A DNA stretch of 64,000 nt, taken from Schistosoma mansoni. Lineage: Eukaryota > Platyhelminthes > Trematoda > Strigeidida > Schistosomatidae. The notes below the pieces were generated by a model. That model was not told the DNA's origin and did not search any database. It saw only the letters and a program-made list of their open reading frames with translations. The stretch covers positions 16,064,571 through 16,128,570 of the forward strand of contig NC_031496.1 in NCBI RefSeq assembly GCF_000237925.1, read 5' to 3'. A program made the position numbers and the translations under genes. This document shows positions 13,896 through 26,244 of this stretch, piece by piece (position 1 is the first letter of the stretch; the number at the start of each line of letters is the position of its first letter).

Positions 13896-16800
13896 GTATG
13901 TTTACTACCAAGATAATTATGTTTTGTTTTCAAAGACATCAAAGAAGCAACAAAGAAAGAGTCAACAGGATGCTGAAGAATTCGAATCTAGTTTGCGTGA
14001 GGAAACAGATGATTATGGTGTGCGTGCTGCTTTGAAACCTGAAGACCAACTTCAGTTGTCTGAGCAGGTTCGATCAACTCAAAATTATATGTTTGTAGGA
14101 GCTGAAGGAAGAGATTACTCGGGTTCTGAAATCTACAAATCCTCATGCTCCTCAAAATATTGTGAGGTATAACTTCAAAGTAAACGTATATTCTTTCAGT
14201 ATGATTAAACTATAGGATGGTCAATACACACAAGTTCCTCAAGTGGATCAAATGGCTATCCACTTCTGGCATGAAAGTTATATGCTTCCCATTGATTCAG
14301 ATGAAGCAAGAAGACAAATATCTAGGGATGGTACTATGCAGCCTGAAGGTAAAGGAATCCAATTTAATAACTTCCGAGTTAGATTTACAGACAGAAGAAC
14401 ATAACAAAGAGGTAATTATTCATACCTATGTTTATACATTCCTTCAAAAGCCTGCAACTGCTGTGAAAGAGAGTGATCTTCAATTACCTCAGAAGAAAGT
14501 CACTAACCAGTTCAACTTTTGTGAGCGGTCTACCCAAACATACAATAACCCTCAGAGAGTATGCTTTTCTTTAAAAAAACATGTTACCGATATTAGGACA
14601 GGGGAGGCATGACAGAGCCTCCTCCAAGGGCGAACTTTTCAGCTAACGTCACACAGTGGAGCATTTATGACGACTACATAGAAGATTTTGAAAAACAGCA
14701 GGAGAAAAACAAGGATAAGAAGTTGTTAGGTATGGGTCACAAACAGGAGACCAAAACGCACAAAAATATTATTTCTGGAGAAACGCAGGTAATTACACAA
14801 TAAATCTTAAGTAACTTTAGTTTACTCGAACAGAGGAGATTGATGAAACGTTTTGTGATTATATTGAAATTCAAATAATAATATATTTCCTAGAAAGTGA
14901 TGGAAAACGCTCAGATTCACTAAAAGTTACTCTGAAATGACTCCAACTGAATGATAAAATGTCGTTTCAGAGAGCTCTGAAAGGGATGTATGTTCATAAC
15001 CAACCAATTATTTGAAAATGCTTAGTGTATCCATGATAGAATTACTAAGTGCTTGAATGATACTGCTACCTCCATCTTTACCACCGCTTGTACTCACAAC
15101 GGCAAGATTTCATTAAAATGAAGGTCTATGAACGTCTGTTTGATTGTTATTTATTGAAATAAATCATTTTGACAAAGTAGGCATACCAACTGACAGAATA
15201 ATATGAATCCAGTTTTATTTCTTAGATGCTCATAGGATTCCTAAAATCAGATCCGTACTAAATTATATCGTAGCACCTGGTTGTAAACATAAGTGACTTC
15301 AAAGTCAAAATGTAAACGATGACTAATACTTTGTGGTTATAACGTAAACAGCTTACGAGAATGCACAAAAGAAAAAACTGTACTATCTGTTTTAATTAGT
15401 ATATGTTGGTCGTTTGGGTCTCTTTTGGAGCAAAAACCGACCTAATATCTGCTTGTGGAGCTGCTGAATAGTAAAGAAAACCTTGCCAGACAACTTAGGC
15501 GGCTGACAGCATAGGACTTATCACCCACTCTGTTGTATCCTTGATCAATTTTAGTTCCAACTTATGGCTTACATAACTGCATTGGGCTACCTGATATGTA
15601 TGCTTATCTATATGAATTGCAGAAGTCTACGGGCCTATGTAGTTCATGTATGTAGGTATATGCGGAGGGTACACGTGTGGTGCCGTACAATAGAAACGTT
15701 AGTTGAGATATTGTTTGCATTATGTTTTATAAAATCAGAGGCCCAATCTATCAGGCCGAAGACATAATAAAAAGATATAGTAGCAAATACTAGGAAGAGG
15801 CCAACAACAACCTCCCCTGAGCGATAGCTTATGCTTATATATGTATCAAAAAGTACTGAAACAGTAGCCATGAGCTAAATGATATGCAGGCAATGTGTAC
15901 GAGACAGTCCGCTGAAGCAAACACGTTTCTGAGGGAGTGAAGAACATCTACCCTCCCAAGTGGGTGATTATACCTTTATGTGTGCTATGGGATAAAACCT
16001 GTGTCTTACCGGTGTGCATGTGATATGTCTTTGCTCACAGGATAGGTGTATGTGCATGTATACCAAGGAATAAATGGATGAAAGTCTGTGTTTTATCTAG
16101 TATGCATGTAAACTATACCTATCCAGGGTAAGTAAAAACTTCAAAAATCCTTTACCTACTCTTCTCACGATACCGAGGTACACGTAATGACCTGAGGGCT
16201 TGCCGATTTACCCAAAATCACACCCACATAGTGGATTCGTGAGCCTTGAAAACCCTGAATCCATTTCAAAAGGGCTTCACCAGAAAAAGCTTTATCAACC
16301 AATCAGGCTTGAACATCAACACCACATCACTGAATCTCTTCAATAATGTTCAGATAGTAGTTGATCAGTGGTGCAGGTACATCTGGCTAATGAGTTCTTA
16401 ATAGGATAAAACGCGTGCCTTGGATCTAACTGTCAGCTTCTGTCCATTTCCGTTTGAAAGGCTTGTGACTTATCGGTAATATCGAGGCGATTCGCGCAGG
16501 ATGCACATATCCCGAAAGAGATTAATCAATTATTGTGCTAAACATCAAAGAGATCCAGACAAACAATATAGATGAATGAAAACCTACCCTACCGCACAAG
16601 CCTTTTGGCTTTTGAACTCAGCAGCCAAGTAAACGATGCTATGACGTTTGAAGTGAAAGGTACTATTTTAGAGTTCTGGAGTAAACATCAACTGTGGGAC
16701 GCAGGTGCATACAGGTGACAAGTCTCGAATAAAACAAAACGAGCTCCTTGGATTCCACTGCTTGCTGCCATACATCTCTACCTAAAATGAGATACTTTTT

Positions 16801-19800
16801 AGTTACTTTTGATCTATTGAAGTCAAAAAGGAAACTAACGGTATAATGAAGTTGTATTAGATATTCATCATCATTGTGGAAAGTTCGCACTTAAGAAATA
16901 TTCATTTTGATGAAGCTTATGTTGATTTATCACAATTTCTTGAATAATGTTGGAGAAGATTTATGAACTTTGCTGTTATTTCTTACTCCGTTTTGTGTAA
17001 CATATAGAAAGAGTGGGAAGAAGTTTTAGGTAGATTAAATTTCTATTATCGAGCCAGTTTATGTTGCTCCTTTAAATTTTACAACCATATATACGCCAGT
17101 GCGCCTGAAGATGTCTGTCTCGTAAGAGATGAAGGGCAAACAATGAATATTTTTTATTAAATATTATCTTTATATTAATATCCAGCGTTTGCGTTCCAAG
17201 TTTTCCCTCATTAATAGTATTTAATCTTGAGTTGAACATCTGACATTTCCTATTCGGTGTCAAAAGTTTGTGTTTAGATTGACTGTCTAAGTTTAATTAT
17301 TTTATGCTTGTAATGTCAAGCTGTTCATGGAAAATATTGTCTTCTTGGAAATCTCGAACCCAAAATTAATTCGTAAAATAATGTATTTAATAAAATACAA
17401 TTTACCTAACGGAAAAATAAAACCACAGATAGTAGGAGAAGATAAGCAGGTATCACACCATGTTCACAAAAATGCATTCTATCTACATGAAACGTGATCT
17501 GGCTGATAAGCATCTTTCAATGTTATGAAGCTTAACAGATTAAAAAACAAGAATTAAGAGTTTTGGGTGCAACTAAGAAGTTAAAATTGATGAAAGAGAT
17601 TAGATGTTAATAATTGCATTATGTTATTCTAAGGTTTGGAAGTACCGACTATTAACTACCGAGCGATTCTGGTTGGTCAAATAAAACTCATCATTTTAAG
17701 GTCTTCTCACACATAAAGTGGAAGTATAACACCTATAAAATCGCAATAACACAAAAAGTCTCATCAAGATTTTAAAGTAGCAATGTTTTATAGATATATG
17801 ACAAGGTTAAAGTTAAAAGTGAATGAAAGACCAAACCTTTTGGGGTATGTCCGATTATTTAACCGGTCAGAACTGAGTAATTTACTATCCCATACAAATC
17901 TAACGAATATTACTGCAGAAATTATGTAGATAATCCTTGTAATTATTCTAAAAACACAACCCATTCTCATCTTACAAGTCAAAAGTTAAAAGTTAGAATT
18001 ATCACTGTCGTCTGGTAAATACCTCCAAAGCACAAACAAATAGGTCATTATTTGGAGTTTTGAAGTTGCTCATTACTGATGTTTTCAGATATTTTATTCA
18101 GTCTACTTTACCTAGTAGGCGAGAAATTCTAATTTGATCGGTTTCTAAACAATTGAATATTCTGACAAATAAAATGTAGCGGTGATATGGTCAATAATAC
18201 TGTTTGAAAAGCTGTATTTTACGTCGAAATCTCAAAATCAAACTATCTACTGATTCAAGAAAGTGTAATTCTGTGTTTATTTGGATTAGCGGTGTGATAT
18301 TACTGTATCTTTCTCCGGAAATGTTTCATGATCTAAAGCTATACGACCAAAAATCTTTGGACATGCGCTCTAAAATGCATTAATGCACTATTTACAAATG
18401 TTTATTTTAGGGAGATGAATTAAGTCGGTTTGCACAACCCCTTAAAATTGTTGAACGCATGATCAACCAGAACACTCATGACGAGATTGCTCAGGATTTT
18501 AAGTACTACGAAGACCCATCGGACGAGTTTAGAGACAACCAGGGTACCTTATTACCCCTATGGTCGTTTTCTTTTGAAAAAGCAAGAAAAATTGCTGTAA
18601 CATCGTTGTGCTGGTCATCCCAATACAGTGATCTTTTTGCAGTTGGTTATGGATCATGTAAGTTACATTTTAATAAACATATTGATAACAAACGTTTAAT
18701 ATATACATCTTCATAAAGCCGTATCTGATGATCGATTGCTTGATGCGAAAATGTGTGGGGACGACATTTTGTTGCGACTTTTAGACTACTGAGAAACCCT
18801 CAATACTTTCTCTGTTTTAAACCCAAAATAAAGCAAATAATCTATTGTATAATAGTTTTTAACAGAAATGGGAATGACGGTTAGGAACAAATATATCATT
18901 CTGCAACTTTTTTAAGGTAGTATCCCAACTCGTATCTACTATCACAAGATAATTCAGTAATGTAACTATTTATATGTGATCAAACGATAGAATTATTTAC
19001 CGTCTGTTAAATCATGTCAGGAATCCGGTGTAAGCGAGTGGTCAGCTATAATATTCAATCAGAACATACTCCATGATTCCATGAAACTAAAATATTTTAT
19101 CTGACTTTATTAATACTTTGCCAAGATTATACTACAAAACTAGAAATCCAGTTGCAATAATGTAGCTAATGAATGATAACGAAAACTTTACTGATTGCTG
19201 CTTCAGTTTATTTTCAGTCTTAACATCAATAAATGATCCCATAGACTAGATTTCTATTATAAAGTTGCAAAAAAGGTCATTAAAAGCTCATTCAAACAAG
19301 AAAATATAAGGAATTTAGCACTGTTTCAAAGTGTATTTTCGAATCCAAAACTAGGTTTTTTCACACTCAAGTTGATGAACAAAAGCATTCTAAAAATAAA
19401 GAATGCGGGTTTGAACTAATGAATATTATACCTTGAATATGGACAATTTGTGACTTGAATATGTTAAAAAAAATCTTATGCTTTAAGTTAAACCATCAAT
19501 AATTAATTCAAATGTAATCTATACTTCATAATTTTTTGTTATTATTATTTATTAGATGATTTTTTGAAACAGTCTAACGGCCTAATTTGTGCATATACAC
19601 TAAAAAATCCAAGTTACCCGGAATATCATCTTGAAACAGAATCTGGTGTACTTTCATTGGACTTACATCCATCACTGCCCTATATACTTTGTGTTGGATT
19701 TTATGATGGAGCAGTTGGAGTTTATAGTATTTTACAACACAAAAGCGGACCATTATATTTAAGTACAGCAAGAACTGGTAAACATACAGATCCTGTATGG

Positions 19801-22800
19801 GAAGTTCGCTGGCAACCGAATGATTTAGACGCAAATTTAAATTTCTTTTCTATTAGTGCAGATGGGCGAGTTACATCATGGACACTGATTAAAGTTAGTG
19901 AAAGTGACTGGTATACTTCCTTTGTGGAAAATATGATTCATAGTATAGACAATACCAATTTGTTTAAAAGCTATAAAATCTTTTAGACTAAAGATTTTAT
20001 TTTCATTTCATTTTTCCTAATCAAAATTACAATTAAACAAACTCCGGCTGAAATGGGTACTAGACAATACAACACTGTATGGTTTAGTCACAAAACTCAT
20101 ACGGTTATTTTTAATAGAGACATCATCAACAAGATACTTTGTATATTTTGTTTTATTTTATATTTATTTATATTTTATTTATATTTAGATACCTGAAGTA
20201 TTATATTCAGAGAAGATAGATCTGACTGTTGCATTCAGAATTCGTTTGATATAAACAATTTCGCTTCCAGCTAAAACTGTCGACTACATACATAATTAAC
20301 AGCTGGTATTTGTATGGTTCACTTCCAAGCACAAACTACTATCATTAAAACGAACCTTACCTTTTTCTAACGTCTTTATATTTCAACTTAACATACTTAA
20401 CGAAATAGTGATCTTTCAAACTTCGTCAACATCTCGAAAAATATTTTAAAAAATAATTATTTCTATGAAGGGATGAAGAACAAGTACCAATAGACTGGAA
20501 AAAAGGACTTCTGATCAAAATACCAAAGAAAGGCGATCTCAGCAAGTGCGATAATTACAGGGGCATCACTCTTCTCTCAATACCAGGAAAAGTATTCAAC
20601 AGAGTATTGTTAAACAGGATGAAGGATTCCGTAGACGCCCAACTTCGAGATCAACAAGCTGGATTTCGTAAGGATAGATCGTGTACAGACCAAATCGCAA
20701 CTCTACGTATCATTGTGAAACAATCAATCGAATGGAATTCATCACTCTTGTTATAATTGTATTTTTTGCTATATAAACGATCCAGCTATTCCTATTGCTT
20801 AGTATTCTTATCCAATGACACTCGACAAGACCCCAAAATCAGAACACTTTGAACAGGAATGAAATTGTTTTCAAAATAATAATAATAAGTGAACAGCAAT
20901 CACTAGTTTGCATAACGTTCATATATTTATAGTATATACATAAGAAGCTTCTAGATTTTTCTCCAATAATATGCCCGGGCTGATCGGTTTAGAATTAGCC
21001 AATCAGCGCGCGGCAACACCATCATGCATGAAACATGCATACATGCATACATCCAATCTATGTCCCACTAACAACTTTACATCAACTTCATTGACTACGA
21101 GAAGGCATTTAATAGCGTGGACAGGGCAACACTATGGAGGCTTCTTCGACACTACGGCGTGCCTGAGAACATAGTCAATATCATACGAAACTCCTATGAT
21201 GGACTAAACTGCCAAATCGTCCACGGAGGACAACTCACCGACTCATTCGAGGTAAAGACCGATGTTAGGCAAGGTTGCTTACTCTCACCCTTTCTCTTTC
21301 TCCTGGTGATCGACTGGATCATGAAGACGTCAACAACTGGAGGAATGCACGGGATACAGTGGACAGGTAGGATGCAGCTGGACGATCTAGACTTCGCGGA
21401 TGATCTGGCTCTTATATCACAAACGCAACAACAAATGCAGGAGAAAACGACCAGTGTAGCAGCAGCCTCAGCAGCAGTAGGTCTCAATATGCACAAAGGG
21501 AAAATCAAGACTCTCCGATACAATACAATATGCACCAATCTAATTACACTTGACGGAGAAGCTTTGGAGGATGTGGAAACCTTTACATATCTGGGCAGCA
21601 TCATTGATGAACACGGTGGATCAGATGCAGATGTGAGGGCGAGGATCGGCAAAGCAAGAGCAGTATATTTGCAACTGAAGAACATCTGGAACTCAAAACA
21701 ATTGTCAACCAACACCAAGGTTAGAATTTTCAATACAAATGTGAAGACAGTTCTACTGTATGGGACGGAGACGTGGAGAACTACGGAAGCCATTATCCAG
21801 AAGATACAAGTGTTTATCAACAGTTGTCTACGCAAGATACTTCGGATCCGATGGCCAGACACTATCAGCAACAAGTTACTGTGGGAGACAACAAACCAGA
21901 TTCCAGCGGAGGAAGAAATCAGGAAGAAGCGCTGGAAGTGGATTGGGCACACTTTGAGGAAATCACCTAATTGTGTCACAAGACAAGCCCTCACATGGAA
22001 TCCTGAAGGTCAAAGGAGAAGAGGAAGACCAAAGAACACGTTACGCCGAGAAATAAAGACAGACATGAGAAGAATGAATAAAAACTGGATAGAACTAGAA
22101 AAGAAGGCCCAGGACAGAGTGGGTTGGAGAAAGCTGGTCGGCGGCCTATGCTCCATTGGGAGTAACAGGCGTAAGTAAGTAAGTAATGAAGGAAATCGAG
22201 AGCTCAGGACACTAACCAATAATATCTTTTTGGTTTATAACAAGAATTTATTCAGTATCAATACCACAATGTCTATAGAGACGACTCATAGACCTTTCAA
22301 CTGAAAATATGTGCTCATCATCAGATCTAAAACTCATATGATCGATTTTGAGTAGCATTTTGAATACCGCTTACAAAAATGTCTCAAACTGGGACAAAAA
22401 AGGCGCTTAGTTCCTGCTAGTTACCGACTGTTCTTAGGTGTTTTTCTCAAACAGCTACAACTTCGCTTTCAAGACTCTAAAAAGGTAAGTACGATCTATT
22501 CAAAGCCCCCAACGGAAGCTCTAACTTACAAGATTTTGTTTTAGTTATTATACTTACGAATTATTTATCCAAGCCTAACTCATTAAAGCTTGAATTTAAC
22601 TAATCTGTCAACAGCTTATAGAAATTGGATTGTAGTACCGATTACTACTTGGTTTCAAATTTATACAACTAATCAACAACTTGGACAATAAACAGAGTTA
22701 GTGTTTTCATAAAAAAGATCTCAAATTGAATGAATGAATTAATTTTATGGAATGGGATGACAACAATAACTCAAACAACAAAATCTCTTGTCTTTTAGCC

Positions 22801-25800
22801 TTAGTTAATCAGAAATACAAATCTTGTTGGGAAGGGCTAAAAATGATTCCATTTAAATCCACTTTAATTCATTTATACATCACTTAATTTCAATGATGAT
22901 TCATTAGAAAGTTTATCTACCAAGCGGTCATCTTTTGAATGCAAAATAACGATGGTCTAATAAATACGATGAAATGCATTTCAATTCAATAAACTGAATT
23001 CATAAGTAATAAATCAATAAACATGGATATTCACTGAAAGTAAATGGACAGAATTCACATTAAAGGAATATATGAAATTTAAAATTCATTTCTTTCCAAG
23101 TGTTGTATTTAAAGAATTGACATCTCCCAAAATCACTTCCATTCTAGTTTAGCATAAAGATTAGAGGCTGATGGAAGTTGAGTAACTGTTAACCATTTTC
23201 TGACAACTAAAGTCGTCTACATTCTAATAATAACAATCAGATATATTTGAATACGATATTAAGCAATCCAACTTTAATTGTGTTTATTGAGGAGTGTTTT
23301 AAAAAATACGTATCAATAAATGAAAAACCTGCCTGCTGAGATAATTCCACTTCTTGTAAACTGTCTTAACCTTCTCTAAATAATGTTTTCGTCCTTCTTT
23401 TTTATTATCTATTGCTACTTGTATTGATCTCTACTTTTAGAATGATATAGGTAAATTTGATGCAGTGATACTAAAGATGATAGCGAATTCTAATGAAGGC
23501 ATTGGACATCCTCGATCAATTACTCTAGGTAAGTTAATAAAAGACTAAAACACGAACCTCGAATAAAATATTTTATATGATATTGTTACTTAATTATTTA
23601 CGCCTGTTACCCCTCGTGAAGGGGCATAGGCTGACCGTCAGCATTCTCCATTGGATATGCTATTATACTACTTACACGTAGTTAAAGTAGCCAGACGGTT
23701 TAAAATAACTTCGACAGGAATCTAAGTGATGAGATGTACATGGATGTTTTAGGTGATTCACTTTATAAACAGTCATATCAGCAACAAATATCATTATTCG
23801 ATGCGTTTTACTTCGGGATAAAGAGATTATCCGGAAAAGAATACTCGATAAATTATTCTAGCGCGTAATAAAAGCTTTTATTCAGTGTACTCTCAGGTAT
23901 TTGATTGCAATAAAGTCCTCCTGACAGTTTTTAAGCATCCAGTATAAGTAGCAGACTTATCAACTTTTGCAAACTTATATATTAAGTAAAATTGAATCAC
24001 TCTATTTTTATCAGTCAAGAGAAATAGAAACAAAACATTTTAATTCACTCTGAATAGGGCCAAAATAACAATTGATGCTGAACAAGAAAAAAAAACACTT
24101 TGGAGTATTTTGTCGATAACATGTGCCAAATACTGTTGATTATTTCAAAAAAGTAGCATAAGAAACAAGAACTGGTTCCAAAAGAAATTTTTAAGACTAG
24201 AAGATATTTGAAAAAGGAAGGGAAAATCATACGAATAATCAGAAACTACCTAAATACGTATAATAATAATAATAATAATAAATAGGTTTCCCTGTTAAGG
24301 TAACCTTTTTAGACAAATAAGTCAGTCGTATTGTCCAAATAAAAGGTCAGACAGGTTTTTCACATAGAAATTTCTCCACATATCTTGTCAGTACAAATGA
24401 TTGAAGTTAGGAAGCATTTTGAAGACAAAATGAAAACTTATTTCATTTATTTTTCTAGTAATTTCCAAAGTGGTAAAAGAGATTGTCATAATGTTGTTGC
24501 ATCGCTAATTTTTACCTAAAACAAGGCGTACTGTTTAAGTGTGAAAAAATTTTCTTCATATATATATCACTTTTGAAAAACAACATATGTAAATAATAAT
24601 TTAGTTGATGCCAGTTTTCAATACCTTGTAATGGTGTAACTTATTCCACCTTGGACGCATTGATCTAAAATAAGGGAATCATTTATTGAATGGTAGAAAG
24701 AATAAAAATGAAGTTTTGCCAAAAAAATTGAAGAGTGTGCCAAGTTCTGGTAACTGAGATGGTTAGAATATGTAACAAAACTAATTAAATTTCATTCCTA
24801 TTCAAATAGTCAATAGTAGATGAAATAGAAGGGAATTGGTATGACGATGAATTTATTTAACAAATCAGTGGCTATCATTTTATGTATGTTAATAGGTACT
24901 TAACATAAATTCTGTAGTTGATCCTAAAATTCAATGACTGAAGTGAGTTCTGACAAAATCATATACTGATTAAGTGATAGATACTTCAATAATGAAATTT
25001 CAGAAACTTCTGACACTGAATACATTCGGTTAAAAATGTTAATTATGATTATGAGTCGGGAAAATAGGACTTTCAGATACATTTAAAATAAACTGGCATC
25101 TTATTGGTAAAAAACTCCGAAGTTAATTTTGTTATCAATATTAACATGAATTGTTTTTTTTCAAAATCTGTAACTCTAAATAAGGTTGTATCATCTAAGT
25201 TGCTTACTAAACGTAGATCTGTGACTGACGAGCATTTTGTCTTCGATGTCTAAATTTAGTTATGAAATAGCACTGATATCTTATCCCAGTTTGATGTGAA
25301 AATATCTACTAACCACAATATAAATTTCAAGAAACTGATAATCAACTCACTTCATATGCTGAGTAACTTACAAAAAATGTATTTTAAACCACAGTCTTGC
25401 CTGAATAATAGAGATAATTAAAAGTGAAGCCAATATATCAGCCACAAAATTATGACTGTGATGCAAAAGATGTTTGCAAAAACAAAAAAAACTTTGCCAC
25501 GAAAAAATGGTTTCATTTTTTTTCTGCGTTAGTGCAATTTAAGATTGGTTATTTTCTGAAGCTGTATGGTATGTAGTAAGTATCCGAAATGTCTCTGGAA
25601 GGGATTAAGATAAAATCATCTCAATGCCTAAACTATCGAACACAAAAGTTGTATTAATTTATTTAAAACTACAACCTGTTCTCATTATGCGTATCACACA
25701 AACCAATACAGTACATCGTTCTAGTCATAAATGAATCCTTAATGCTGTATACGTAGAACTGTTATCACGACTGTATATCATAGCAGCAAAGACTAAGATC

Positions 25801-26204
25801 CATTATTGAAGTAAATTATATGTTGGATGAGTAATGTCAGATAAGAATTGCTTTATTAAAAGGTCAAACAGCTTTTGGATAATTAAATGTTCTTTTGAGT
25901 ATTCTCGAAACATAAGAAACTCAAATTAGTGTGAAAGTTACACTAAATATTGATGACACGCCTAAAAGTTCACACTGATAAAAACATTTATTTGTAGCTT
26001 TTAGTCTTTTAAGTATAACCCTACTTTTGACTGATATAGTGCAATAAGTTAATGTGACCATGAACGATGAAATTTACCATTATTTTAAGTGTTATTGTAA
26101 CCAGTCTTCCGGTTAGTCGATAAGTCAATTCAAAAAGTTGTCAGTTGATCGGTCATTCAATCAATCACTCAAATTCTTTACTTACTGTCAAATTTAAGAA
26201 TGAC

Positions 26205-26244
<40 letters not shown>

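Larger units (their letters stand above)
19894..23440 (+). other. DNAI1 intron 9
   Basis: 3.5 kb, half of it a 5'-truncated RTE LINE (20466-22187) interrupted by a solo LTR. The remainder (22190-23440) is AT-rich with nothing recognised. Confidence 0.85.

Noticed and set aside
13879-14172. 97-codon forward frame taken as one exon with a non-ATG start
   Set aside because: It reads through two introns. Splicing at 13896-13935 and 14068-14098 gives a continuous match to DNAI1, while the unspliced frame loses it after LQLSEQ.
15880-16130. Loose repeats of GTGCATGT-like wording
   Set aside because: Too diverged and too short to separate from chance in AT/GT-rich intron sequence.
21194-21994. 266-codon reverse-strand frame
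   Set aside because: Antisense shadow of the RTE reverse transcriptase; no domain of its own.
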